From: Flavobacterium piscinae
GTDB taxonomy: Bacteria; Bacteroidota; Bacteroidia; Flavobacteriales; Flavobacteriaceae
Length of the DNA stretch: 64,000 nucleotides
Assembly (NCBI RefSeq): GCF_004122145.1
Contig: NZ_SBKQ01000009.1
Span: 1-64,000, forward strand
Reading direction: 5' to 3'
The notes below the pieces were generated by a model. It did not search any database. It was not told the origin of the DNA and was given only the letters and a program-made list of their open reading frames with translations. The translations under genes were made by a program, and so were the position numbers. Positions 35,718 through 44,550 of the stretch are shown in pieces (the first letter of the stretch is position 1; each line of letters opens with the position of its first letter).

Positions 35718-37439
35718 TTATTGCCCGAATTTATAATCCAGGTACCTTTTGTAGTTTGCTGTTTCCACTTTTGCTTTGTTCTGGGCACTGGTTCGGTTAT
35801 AGCTGTTTTTGGTTGCCGCATCATACGAAAATCCTTCCCATTGCGAACGAGAGTACCCTCGGCCTCTGTTCAGGCTTTGTTGATAGAGCATTTCCTGGTA
35901 GGCCGCTTCTTCTTTTTTTATCTTCTCTAGTTCAGCCATTCTCTTTTTGGTTAAATCTTCGACAGATTTGGCTACATCTTTTTTGAATTCTTCTACCAAT
36001 GATTTGTATTTAGGATTATTATCATACAATTGCGTTACTTTTGATTTAGCTCTAACGTCTCCTAACCTTGCTGCGTAGAGGTAATAGTGAAATGCTTTCT
36101 CTCTATCCGTTTCAACACCCATTCCTTTTTCATAAAGTTCACCCAAATACATAGCCGTTACAATGGATTTTGTTTTTTCATATGCTTTTTCAAACCATTG
36201 GTGAGCTGCTTTGTAGTCTTTGTTTTTATACATTTTTTCACCCATTTTAAAGTCAAAGGTTTTGTTGTATCTTTCTAGAGCAACTTCGGCTTCACTGTAT
36301 CCCAAGTCGGCTGCCTTTTCATACCATTCACCGGCATGTTCAAAGCTGTATTTTTGTTGGTTTTTAAAAATTGTTAAGCCAAATTCCAGCAGGTAGCCCA
36401 AGTTAAAATAGCCTTCGGGGTCTCCTAATTGTGCCGCTTTATAAAAAGCATCCCATGCTTTGTATTGATTAGGTCCTTTTCGGCTGTAAATGTTGTTTGG
36501 TTTCACATCGTGTTTACCGCTGTTATAAAGCCAGCCCATGGCAATAAGGGCATCGGTATCCTCTTTTTCAGCTGCTTTTTGATACCATTCCATGGCATCG
36601 GTAAAATCAATCATTCCATTGCCTATTTTTCCTCTTTCAATTAATTTACCCAAATGATACATTGCCTTTTCATTTCCTTTTTTAGCTGCTTTTTTATACC
36701 AACGTGCCGCGTCTTCGTACTTGCGAAAATCGCCCCATTTTTCGTGGGTTAAACCCAAGGCAGTCATCGCCTGATGATTTCCGCTTTTGGCTGCTTTTTC
36801 CAGCCAACTAAAGGCTTCTTTTTTATTTTCTAACTCAAAATGAGCTACCCCTTTTTCAAAATCGGTTGCATTTGGATTTTGTAGTGTTTTGGTTGCCTTA
36901 ACCATTATTTCTGAGGTCAGCATTTCCGGAATTACTTTGGTGTTTCCGTTATCCACAGCTTTTTTAAACCATTCGTGGGCTTTGACTACTTCTTTTGGTA
37001 CATATTTTCCTTGTAAAAAGAGATGTCCTAACTGAGCCATGGCATTGGTATTCCCGTTGTTTGCTGCAAGTGTCCAATTTGCAATTGTTTTTTGTACATC
37101 TTTTTCTACACCATAGCCATACAAATAGAGCAACCCAAGATTAAAATAACCGTCCGGATTCTCTTGCTTGGCTGCCCTTGTCCAATAGTTCAGTGCTTCG
37201 GCATAGTTCCCTTTTTTTATATGGGCATAACCGTTATAATAGATAATGCCCATGTCTACCATGGCGTCAGAGTTTCCTTTAGCAATGGCTGTTTGCAATA
37301 GTTCTAACCGCAATTGCGGTTGGTATTGGTATTTTTTTGCTTTGGTATATTCTGCTGTACCATCGTCTGTTTGACCAATGGCTAATGGTGGAACGAGCAG
37401 TACCACAACAAGCAGTAGGAGTATAAACTTGTTCTTCAT
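35718..37439 (-). CDS. Secreted Sel1-repeat protein
   Basis: 573 residues. Signal peptide (1-22, ending AIGQ), then about ten Sel1/TPR-like repeats of about 36 residues (for example AMYHLGKLIERGKIGN, DAMEWYQKAAEKEDTDAL). A C-terminal charged coil (about 495-530: MAELEKIKKEEAAYQEML) and a Ser/Tyr-rich tail follow. A scaffold for protein complexes in the periplasm or outer membrane. It carries the fourth copy of the palindrome-20 bp-TAnnTTT promoter layout. Confidence 0.9.
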   Translation of the reverse strand: MKNKFILLLLVVVLLVPPLAIGQTDDGTAEYTKAKKYQYQPQLRLELLQTAIAKGNSDAMVDMGIIYYNGYAHIKKGNYAEALNYWTRAAKQENPDGYFNLGLLYLYGYGVEKDVQKTIANWTLAANNGNTNAMAQLGHLFLQGKYVPKEVVKAHEWFKKAVDNGNTKVIPEMLTSEIMVKATKTLQNPNATDFEKGVAHFELENKKEAFSWLEKAAKSGNHQAMTALGLTHEKWGDFRKYEDAARWYKKAAKKGNEKAMYHLGKLIERGKIGNGMIDFTDAMEWYQKAAEKEDTDALIAMGWLYNSGKHDVKPNNIYSRKGPNQYKAWDAFYKAAQLGDPEGYFNLGYLLEFGLTIFKNQQKYSFEHAGEWYEKAADLGYSEAEVALERYNKTFDFKMGEKMYKNKDYKAAHQWFEKAYEKTKSIVTAMYLGELYEKGMGVETDREKAFHYYLYAARLGDVRAKSKVTQLYDNNPKYKSLVEEFKKDVAKSVEDLTKKRMAELEKIKKEEAAYQEMLYQQSLNRGRGYSRSQWEGFSYDAATKNSYNRTSAQNKAKVETANYKRYLDYKFGQ

Positions 37440-37473
37440 CTTTTTAACGGTTTAGTGATTATAAAATAAAGTT

Positions 37474-37524
37474 TTAAAAGTAATACTTTCCCTTTTTGTG
37501 GTCAATACGTAAAATGCCCTATTT
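37474..37524 (-). promoter_or_regulatory. Degenerate palindromic operator plus -7 box (Sel1 gene)
   Basis: 22-bp element at 37503-37524 matches the shared palindrome at about 17 positions. Then 20 bp, then TACTTTTAA read on the minus strand, 35 bp before the start codon. The identical spacing supports it despite the mismatches. Confidence 0.65.
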
Positions 37525-37849
37525 TGGAATGAATTAAGAATAGAAAGGAAACCTTTGGAACTAAGGCTTGTGCTTTTGTGATGTTTCTTAGCTTGACAGG
37601 AAGGAAAATTTCCTTGTCATGATTTCAGAAAAAGTGACACTTTTTTCAATGTGACGTCAAGTAAACCTCATTTAAAATACTGTTTTACAGGTATTTACAT
37701 TCCCTTTTTAAAAGTAGGAAAAAAACTAACCGTTGTTAAAAACTATGCTCAATTGTGAATAAGTTTGACTTTCATTTACCATTTCAATTTATAAAATTTG
37801 TAGTATAAAAGTTAAAATAATAACAATTAATTAATTAAAATTAAATTTT
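37525..37849. other. Intergenic region before the small HTH gene
   Basis: Holds an imperfect inverted repeat TGACAGGAAGG/CCTTGTCA around 37594-37620 and AT-rich sequence. No gene seen. A promoter for the HTH gene must lie here, but no clean consensus was found. Confidence 0.4.
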
Positions 37850-37889
37850 ATGGAAATCCTCACTAATCCATTATTAAAAATTTTAGGCT

Positions 37890-38174
37890 ATGATAAAAGA
37901 ACAAGACATCGAGCAGAAGGGGCTTAGTACCGAAAACCAATCGACACCGGAAAAAAAACAACGAAAAGGAAGACCTAAAAAACCGGAAAAACTGGAACGC
38001 AAACTTCCTATTTTATATGATAATTATGATGCCATGCAAATGCTCCACATAAGTGAAAGTACGTTGTATCGACTGAGGAAAAATAAGCAAATTCCATTTA
38101 AAAAAATAGGCAAAAAATATTTTTATCCGGAAAGTTATTTTAAGAGCATCAATCAAGATGATTCCTATAAATAA
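37890..38174 (+). CDS. Small helix-turn-helix (excisionase-like) protein
   Basis: 94 residues. A basic N-terminus (KKQRKGRPKKPEKLERK) is followed by a MerR/excisionase-type HTH (AMQMLHISESTLYRLRKNKQIPFKKIGKKYFYPES). Such domains bind DNA in mobile elements or regulate short operons. A 25-codon ORF (37850-37927) overlaps its start in another frame and could be a leader. It stands before the DUF6266 gene; no integrase is nearby. Confidence 0.8.
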   Translation: MIKEQDIEQKGLSTENQSTPEKKQRKGRPKKPEKLERKLPILYDNYDAMQMLHISESTLYRLRKNKQIPFKKIGKKYFYPESYFKSINQDDSYK

Positions 38175-38809
38175 AAGAACATAGGCACCTCGTTAGTCCC
38201 CAAAAAAACTTACTAACTCAGTTCATTTTAGCCTGAAAATTTCCCTCTCGAGAGTATTTGTTACTCCCGCTACCCTTTTATCCCCTTTTATTTTTCACAA
38301 TTTTATCATTTTTCTATTTCCGTTTTTGTACGGCAATTACTCATTTTGTAGGTATTCGCTTATAAAAAATCTACTTTTATAGGGGTTTGCTTCGGGTTTC
38401 GTTCGATATTTGTTCGGAAATCCTTCGGAAAACACCCCCTTTTTCCGAAGAGCGTTCGAACAAATGTGCCATTTGACCCGAACAAAACCCCTATTTTTAT
38501 CGATGATGCCTTCATTCTGTTTCAATACACGTCAAAACCTGTCAGGAACGGCGTCAGACGTCAATTGTCTTCAACACTCTTTTTTGATAAAAAATAACCT
38601 TTATGAAGCGTTATTTTTCTCCTCTACTCGTCTCAAATTGGCAGAAATTTTTAGTTGACATTAAATGGCATTTTTTAACTTCATTAACCTGATATTCTAG
38701 CACTTACAAAATTTATTCATTTTACTTTTCTATCTTTGACCTCGTTGAATGAGCAGTGCACGGCGAAGCAACAAATTCTATTATTGTCAAACCCTAAAAA
38801 ATTTTAATT
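38175..38809. other. Intergenic region before the DUF6266 gene
   Basis: 635 bp. Frames on both strands look spurious and unlike any family. Runs such as 'ccttcggaaaacacccc' and 'cgttcgaacaaatg' were noted. A perfect -7 box TATCTTTG lies at 38731-38738. Confidence 0.5.
38731..38738 (+). promoter_or_regulatory. -7 box of the DUF6266 gene
   Basis: TATCTTTG, exact TAnnTTTG match, 71 bp before the start codon. TTG at -33 is missing. Confidence 0.5.
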
Positions 38810-39451
38810 ATGGGGACATACAACAAGGGCATATTAGGTGCCTTCTATGGAAAAGTAGGAACTGTTATTGGTTCCACTTGGCGAGGAAAAGACGTGATGC
38901 GTAGTTTACCTCGTCGTTCGAATCGAGCAGCAACCCTGCTCCAACAAATCCAACGTGACAAGTTCACGTTAGTTGCTAATTTCCTTTTGCCGATTTCCAC
39001 GATACCGGGGCGGTATTTTGGAGCAAAAGGTGGGTTAAAGACCCAGAAGAACCAGGCGATGTCTTACTTGATGAAGCAAGCCGCCTTACACAACGGTACA
39101 GAAGCCTATTGGGATTTCCCGAAGATTCTGTTGACCCGTGGTGATTTATTGGGATTGCCTTCGTTGACCGGAGTAGCCGACACCAACCAAACGGTAACGG
39201 TGAACTGGACCAACAACAGCGGACAAGGCAATGCCGATGCCACGGACACGGTTTTGGCCGTAGCCTATGAGGAAACCTCAGGATTAATCTGGTCGGCAGA
39301 GGCGATTGCGACTCGCGACACGGAAACGGTGACCTTACCACTTCCTGCCTACTGGAGTGGTTTGGCGGTACATGTTTGGATTGCGGTAGTAGCCGCAGAC
39401 GGCAAGAAATATGCCACCAGCCAGTACCTCAACACCATTACGTTGGATTAA
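38810..39451 (+). CDS. DUF6266 family protein
   Basis: 213 residues. The opening MGTYNKGILGAFYGKVGTVIG and VMRSLPRRSN match the Bacteroidota DUF6266 family, whose function is unknown. A basic N-terminal half is followed by a fibronectin-like beta segment (about 118-213: TVTVNWTNNSGQGNADATD ... YLNTITLD). No signal peptide. The gene is clearly GC-richer than its surroundings, which suggests transfer or unusual expression demands. It is preceded by a small HTH protein. Confidence 0.82.
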   Translation: MGTYNKGILGAFYGKVGTVIGSTWRGKDVMRSLPRRSNRAATLLQQIQRDKFTLVANFLLPISTIPGRYFGAKGGLKTQKNQAMSYLMKQAALHNGTEAYWDFPKILLTRGDLLGLPSLTGVADTNQTVTVNWTNNSGQGNADATDTVLAVAYEETSGLIWSAEAIATRDTETVTLPLPAYWSGLAVHVWIAVVAADGKKYATSQYLNTITLD

Positions 39452-39540
39452 GTGCTGAGGGTTGAAAACCCTTTCTCCTCAAATCTCCTGTGTATGGTAC
39501 CTACATAGGTAAAAACAATATTCTAGATTTCTTGTTTTTT

Positions 39541-39572
39541 CCCCTGCTGCTATGGTGGGGGATTTTTTTTTT
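39541..39572 (+). terminator. Probable terminator after the DUF6266 gene
   Basis: A short CCCC/GGGG stem (TCCCC ... GGGGA) followed by a run of more than ten T. The stem is weak but the T tract is strong. Confidence 0.5.
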
Positions 39573-39745
39573 TGCTGAGGGGCTGAGTGGCTGAGTAGCT
39601 GAGTGGCTGAGTTTTGTTCGCGGTTATTTTGTTTTCAGTTGGTGGTTGTCTGTTGTCGGTTGTCGGTTGATTCTACTCCATACTCCAAACTCCCAACTCC
39701 CAACTCCATACTCCATACTCCCAACTTTTTTCTCCCAACTCCAAC
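39573..39745. repeat. Simple tandem repeats (GCTGAGTG and CCCAACT types)
   Basis: GCTGAGTGGCTGAGTAGCTGA-type octamer repeats near 39574-39612, GTTGTCGGTTGTCGGTT near 39652-39668, and CCCAACT/CCATACT heptamers near 39687-39745, similar to those at 14.7 kb. No coding meaning. Marks the left edge of the defence-type island. Confidence 0.7.
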
Positions 39746-39856
39746 TTTTTTCACTATCTTAGCATTTCCAAAAACAAAAACCTGCCGGGTGGTGGGAAAT
39801 TATTATGCATTTTCCTGTATTGACTACGGAAATCTAATTCATCTTTTTTTTGTTTT

Positions 39857-40246
39857 ATGGAATCTAACTTTCAGCTTAAATCATCTATTGGTTCTGCTCA
39901 TACTTTATTGAAGCAAAACAACTATTACTACTACTTTAAAAAGGGATTGTTACTTTTATTTGAATTACTGAGTTATGTACTATTTTTCGTTTTAATGATT
40001 GGTATTTTTTCCATTCCCAACAACCCCATAGCTTATGATGAGAGCCTCAACCATGACACGACTTTACATACCGTTGTGGAATCTAAAAAACTATTTAATA
40101 TCATGGTGGGTTTAAAAGCTATTTTGTTTTTAATACCCCTAAGTTTTCTGGCTGTTGGTTTGTTTTTGGGCTATATCCGCCGAAAAAATAACCGGATTCG
40201 ACAAGCCGTGTTGTATTTGGAAGAGGCGATGAAGATGATGCATTGA
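39857..40246 (+). CDS. Uncharacterised two-helix membrane protein
   Basis: 129 residues. Two strong transmembrane segments (about 32-52 and 85-108) flank a polar loop, with a short charged C-terminal helix (NNRIRQAVLYLEEAMKMM). Not recognised. Confidence 0.65.
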   Translation: MESNFQLKSSIGSAHTLLKQNNYYYYFKKGLLLLFELLSYVLFFVLMIGIFSIPNNPIAYDESLNHDTTLHTVVESKKLFNIMVGLKAILFLIPLSFLAVGLFLGYIRRKNNRIRQAVLYLEEAMKMMH

Positions 40247-40322
40247 TTATTAAGAATACGGGAATCCGTAAAATAGGCAATAAAATGTGTGTTTATTTTG
40301 TGGAATTATTTGCCTGTTGGGA

Positions 40323-40353
40323 TTGATAATGTGGGTAAAAATTGGTAGGTTTG
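40323..40353 (+). promoter_or_regulatory. Promoter of the restriction-modification operon
   Basis: TTG (40323-40325), 20 bp, TAGGTTTG (40346-40353); the start codon follows 30 bp later. A good Bacteroidota consensus match and the best candidate to drive the whole island. Confidence 0.72.
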
Positions 40354-40382
40354 AGAATTATATATAAATTTTAATTTTAAAG

Positions 40383-42707
40383 ATGAGTTTACTTCAACAA
40401 GGTATTGATAAAGGGCTTATTAGCATTAGTGAAGATAATAAGACTGTAAAATATTTACATCAAAATAAATCTAGAAACCTAGGGAATCCGGAGGAAAAAG
40501 TTCAATTAGAAGCTTTTCTAAAACTTGTCTTAGAATATGGATATCCTGTTGAACATATTGAGCAGTTTGTAACTGTAACTATGGGTGCTGATAAACGTGA
40601 AGCGGATATCATTGTTTATGAAGATGCAAAACACGTAAAACCTAAAATTATAGTTGAATGTAAAAAGCAAGAGGTTACACAACAAGAATTCAATCAGGCT
40701 ATCAATCAAGCTTTTAGTTATGCAAATGCACTTTCTGGTACAATTAAATATGTTTGGGTTTATTCTGAGGTACTAAGCTCCATTTTTCGATTTGATAAAG
40801 AAAAAGACTTTAGAGAAGGTTTATCAGATTTACCACATTATGGTACTGATTCTGTAGCACCGTATAACTATGTAAAAGGTGGTGGTAATCATCCATTTGT
40901 TGATAGTAAAGGTAACAAACAAGTTCAAATATTTAAAGATATTAGAACGGTATCAGAAGAAGAATTAACTCGACGTTTTAAGCAAGCTCATGATGCCCTT
41001 TGGGCTGGTGGACAATTAAACCCTTCTGAAGCATTTGATGAATTAGATAAATTGATTTTCTGTAAAATTTGGGATGAAAAATATAATATTGTAGATGGTA
41101 AATTAAAACCACGCAAAAAAGGAGAGATTTATGACTTTCAAGTCATCAAAGAAGCTACAGATGCTAAAACAAATGATTCACTTGCTAAAAGAATTAAAGC
41201 TATTTATGCAGCCGGAAAAAGCTTTGACAAAGAGGTTTTTAAAGATGATATTCGTTTGAGTAACGAACGCATCAGAACTATTGTTAACTATTTGCAAGAA
41301 ATTAATTTATCGTCTACCGATTTAGATAGCAAAGGCCGTGCATTTGAAACCTTTATGGGTAGTTTCTTTAGAGGTGAATTCGGTCAATATTTTACCCCTC
41401 GTGTGATAGTGCAGTTCATAGTTGAAGCTTTACCAATAGACAATAATTCTTTAGTATTAGATACCTCTTGTGGTAGTGGTGGTTTCTTATTACATGCATT
41501 AGATAAAGTAAGGCGACAAGCTGATAAAGAATATCCTGATTACAAAACCGATATTGAAGACCACAAAGCATGGCATGATTACTGGCATAGCTTTGCGGAA
41601 AACAATTTGTATGGCATAGAAATTAACGAGCAAATTGCCCGTACCGCTAAAATGAACATGATTATTCATGATGACGGACATACCAATGTAATTTCTGTAG
41701 ATGGTTTATTGAGTGATAAAGAAACCTATTTAACTACAGGAAATCAAGGATTTCAGTACAACCGTTTTGATTATATCATTACCAATCCTCCTTTCGGTAG
41801 CAATGTGAAAGATAATGAAAAACATTATTTGAGAAGGTATTTTTTAGGAACCAAACAAGTAGATTGGTTGGATTATAAAAACAGCAAGGAAACTTATCGA
41901 AACAACCAAAGCACGGAAGTATTGTTTATAGAACAATGCTACAACTATTTACGTGAAGGTGGCTACTTGGCTGTAGTTATTCCTGATGGTATTTTAACTA
42001 ATAGCAGTTTGCAATATGTACGTGATGTTATTGAAGATTGGTATCGATTAGTAGCTGTAATAAGTATGCCTCAAACGGCTTTTTCTGCTACGGGTGCTGG
42101 TGTAAAAAGCTCGGTATTATTTGTTAAAAAACATTCTAAAATACACACTGAATACCTACAAACATTGAAAGAAACAATACAAAATGATATTAAAACCAAG
42201 TTTGATTATTTAAATACCATTGCCAAATGGGAAAAAGAAAAGAAAACCAAGTTAGATAAAATGGATGGTTTTACCCATCCTGCGGGTTTAACTAATATAA
42301 AAGAAATAAAAGCCAGTGAAGAATACAAAAAGTGGAAAACAGAAGTAAACCAATTTTACAGTGATAAAATAAGTGAGCTACAAGAAGAAATGACCACTCG
42401 CTATCAAGAAGAGCGTGCCAAACAATTACCTGATTATCCTATTTTTATGGCCATTGCAGAAAATATTGGGTACGATGCTACAGGTAAAACCTCTGCTAAG
42501 TTATTAAGTAAAAATGAAATCATAGAAGGCAATTACAAATTGGTAACCGAAGAATTAAGCCATGATTTGTATGACGAAAAGATTACCAAAAAATACGACT
42601 TGCATGATGATAAAGAAGAACTTTCTACCAAAAAAGAAATTGTGGAAGCGGGTATTTTAAAAGAATTGAGAAACTTTATAACAGCTGTGGAAAATGGAAG
42701 GATTTAG
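40383..42707 (+). CDS. Restriction-methylase fusion (BcgI-like RM subunit)
   Basis: 774 residues. Residues about 35-115 form a PD-(D/E)XK nuclease of the HsdR-N type (Asp75 in EADIIVYE; ECK at 92-94). An HsdM-type helical region and an N6-adenine methylase follow, with motif I in DTSCGSGGF (near 360) and motif IV NPPF (near 468). There are no helicase motifs. Nuclease plus methylase in one chain with a separate S subunit is the type IIB/IIG BcgI layout, which cuts DNA near bipartite sites unless methylated. Its last 14 bp overlap the S gene. Confidence 0.88.
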   Translation: MSLLQQGIDKGLISISEDNKTVKYLHQNKSRNLGNPEEKVQLEAFLKLVLEYGYPVEHIEQFVTVTMGADKREADIIVYEDAKHVKPKIIVECKKQEVTQQEFNQAINQAFSYANALSGTIKYVWVYSEVLSSIFRFDKEKDFREGLSDLPHYGTDSVAPYNYVKGGGNHPFVDSKGNKQVQIFKDIRTVSEEELTRRFKQAHDALWAGGQLNPSEAFDELDKLIFCKIWDEKYNIVDGKLKPRKKGEIYDFQVIKEATDAKTNDSLAKRIKAIYAAGKSFDKEVFKDDIRLSNERIRTIVNYLQEINLSSTDLDSKGRAFETFMGSFFRGEFGQYFTPRVIVQFIVEALPIDNNSLVLDTSCGSGGFLLHALDKVRRQADKEYPDYKTDIEDHKAWHDYWHSFAENNLYGIEINEQIARTAKMNMIIHDDGHTNVISVDGLLSDKETYLTTGNQGFQYNRFDYIITNPPFGSNVKDNEKHYLRRYFLGTKQVDWLDYKNSKETYRNNQSTEVLFIEQCYNYLREGGYLAVVIPDGILTNSSLQYVRDVIEDWYRLVAVISMPQTAFSATGAGVKSSVLFVKKHSKIHTEYLQTLKETIQNDIKTKFDYLNTIAKWEKEKKTKLDKMDGFTHPAGLTNIKEIKASEEYKKWKTEVNQFYSDKISELQEEMTTRYQEERAKQLPDYPIFMAIAENIGYDATGKTSAKLLSKNEIIEGNYKLVTEELSHDLYDEKITKKYDLHDDKEELSTKKEIVEAGILKELRNFITAVENGRI

Positions 42708-44037
42708 TTTATCAAATAACGCTGATAAGAATAAAGTATTTTTAGTTAATCAATCGAATCTCGAAGGACGCTTTGATTCATATTTTTATAAGTATGATTT
42801 TCAATTAATGATTCAAAGTCTTAATAATTCAAAATTTGAAACTGTACCATTTAAAAAAATAATTAAGTCAATCAATAATGGATTTGATTTTAGAGATTAT
42901 AAAGATGATGGTATTCCCTATATTAAAGTTGCAAATGTAAAACAAGGTGAATTTGATTTTAACAAAATACAATATATTGATTTTTCATCAGAAGAAATAA
43001 CTAAAAATATACAGTTAAAAAAAGGTAATATATTATTAACCAGAAAAGGCACTTACGGGAATGCATTGTCACTTGATAAAGAATATAATTATGTGATTAG
43101 TTCAGAAGTATTTTATATAGAATTAAAAACAGATCTGATTGATTCAAAATATTTGGAAATCTTTTTTAATTCAAATATTGGACAAAAGCAATTTAATCGT
43201 GTATCTATTGGTGCTATTATGGGAAGTCTTTCACAAGAAGCATTGAAAACCTTAAAAATTCCACTACCACCAAAACATATCCAAAAAGAAATCATAGATT
43301 TATACCAAACCGCCTACACCCAAAAACAACAAAAAGAAGCCCAAGCAGCAGCATTATTAGCAAGTATAGATACTTATTTACTAAACGAGTTGGGTATTAC
43401 TTTGCCAGAGAAAGATACGAGTTTACAGAGTAGGATTTTTACAACGATGTTTAGTGAGGTGAGTGGTGGTAGGTTTGATGTATTTGCAATAATAAATAAA
43501 GATTATAGAATTGATGGAGGTAAATATCCAAATAAGAGATTAAAGAAGATTGCTAGTCTAGATAAAGGACAAAGTATAACTTCTGAAAATATAATTGAAG
43601 GAGAATATCCTGTTATTGCTGGGGGACAAACTAGTCCATATAATCATAATGTTTTCAATTATCAAGGTAATGTAATAACTATTAGTGCCTCTGGTGCTTA
43701 CTCAGGTTATGTATGGTATCACACTACTCCTATTTTTGCCTCAGACTGTACCGTAATACAATCAAAAAATGAAAAAGAAGTTACCACTATATACTTGTCA
43801 GAGATATTGAAAACAAAACAAAAGGAAATTTATCATTTGCAACAAGGTGCAGGACAACCTCATGTCTATGCCAAAGATCTAGAAAAATTAAATATCCCTC
43901 TCCCTCCTCCAGAAAAGCAAACAGAAATCACCAATTTTATACAAGCCATTAGAACACAAGCTAAACAATTGCAAGAGGAAGCTAAATTGGTTTTGGAGGA
44001 AGCGAAGAGAGAGGTTGAAAAGATGATAATCGGGTAA
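42694..44037 (+). CDS. DNA specificity (S) subunit
   Basis: 447 residues with two target-recognition domains. The first (about 40-200) ends in LKIPLPPKHIQKEI plus a helical spacer; the second (about 270-425) ends in LNIPLPPPEKQTEI plus a coil. This is the duplicated HsdS structure, each half reading one part of a bipartite site. It overlaps the RM gene by 14 bp. No recombinase or spare TRDs are nearby, so there is no sign of specificity switching. Confidence 0.93.
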   Translation: MEGFSLSNNADKNKVFLVNQSNLEGRFDSYFYKYDFQLMIQSLNNSKFETVPFKKIIKSINNGFDFRDYKDDGIPYIKVANVKQGEFDFNKIQYIDFSSEEITKNIQLKKGNILLTRKGTYGNALSLDKEYNYVISSEVFYIELKTDLIDSKYLEIFFNSNIGQKQFNRVSIGAIMGSLSQEALKTLKIPLPPKHIQKEIIDLYQTAYTQKQQKEAQAAALLASIDTYLLNELGITLPEKDTSLQSRIFTTMFSEVSGGRFDVFAIINKDYRIDGGKYPNKRLKKIASLDKGQSITSENIIEGEYPVIAGGQTSPYNHNVFNYQGNVITISASGAYSGYVWYHTTPIFASDCTVIQSKNEKEVTTIYLSEILKTKQKEIYHLQQGAGQPHVYAKDLEKLNIPLPPPEKQTEITNFIQAIRTQAKQLQEEAKLVLEEAKREVEKMIIG

Positions 44038-44040
44038 GTT

Positions 44041-44520
44041 ATGGAAATATTTAAGTGTGAATATAATTGCCAACAAAAGTATGACCATTTCAATAACATA
44101 CTTAAAAATGAAGTAAACATACCTGTTACAATTACTGAATTATGCCATGCCAATATTGGTTGGTTTACAGATAAAGAGATCTGTAAAGAATCAATGTTAA
44201 ACCAATGGTCTCAGGATGCTTCTTTTGGTGTTTATTTCTTATGGCATAAGGAAGATTATTGCTCTGTTCACGATTTGTTTATTATGCGGGCTTTGTATAT
44301 TGGAAAGGGTAATGTATTCAAACGCATACAGGAGCATTTTAAGCACAAAAACTTTTCTGAAGAAATGATAGTGTATTTCACGTATTATGAATTAGAAAAT
44401 AGGAAAGCAAAATATGTAGAACAGTTATTTTTAGATTTTTTTGATATCAAACATAATAAGTCTGAAAATACTGGCACGGATGAACTTGTTATGTATTTTA
44501 CACAAAATGAAGTGGATTGA
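44041..44520 (+). CDS. GIY-YIG nuclease-like protein
   Basis: 159 residues. The GIY-YIG pattern is visible in order: GVY (63-65), YIG (86-88), Arg95, His99, Glu127 and Asn139, so all catalytic positions appear filled. About 60 residues of unknown character precede it. It starts 3 bp after the S subunit stop, so it is in the RM operon. It may be an accessory nuclease of the system or an independent defence gene. Confidence 0.78.
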   Translation: MEIFKCEYNCQQKYDHFNNILKNEVNIPVTITELCHANIGWFTDKEICKESMLNQWSQDASFGVYFLWHKEDYCSVHDLFIMRALYIGKGNVFKRIQEHFKHKNFSEEMIVYFTYYELENRKAKYVEQLFLDFFDIKHNKSENTGTDELVMYFTQNEVD

Positions 44521-44550
44521 ATTTATACATTTGAAAGTAAATCTTAATTG

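Noticed and set aside
35268..35986. Overlapping plus-strand frames
   Set aside because: They translate duplicated intergenic repeats and the antisense of the Sel1 gene.
38337..38658. Frames on both strands in the gap before the DUF6266 gene
   Set aside because: They overlap each other, match no family and have no promoter or ribosome site.
37850..39451. Prophage or integrative element around the HTH and DUF6266 genes
   Set aside because: No integrase, terminase, structural gene or att-like duplication was found; only the HTH and composition hint at mobility.
40383..44037. Classical type I restriction system
   Set aside because: No HsdR with helicase motifs is present; the nuclease domain is fused to the methylase, and the UvrD-type helicase at 52155 is of a different superfamily.
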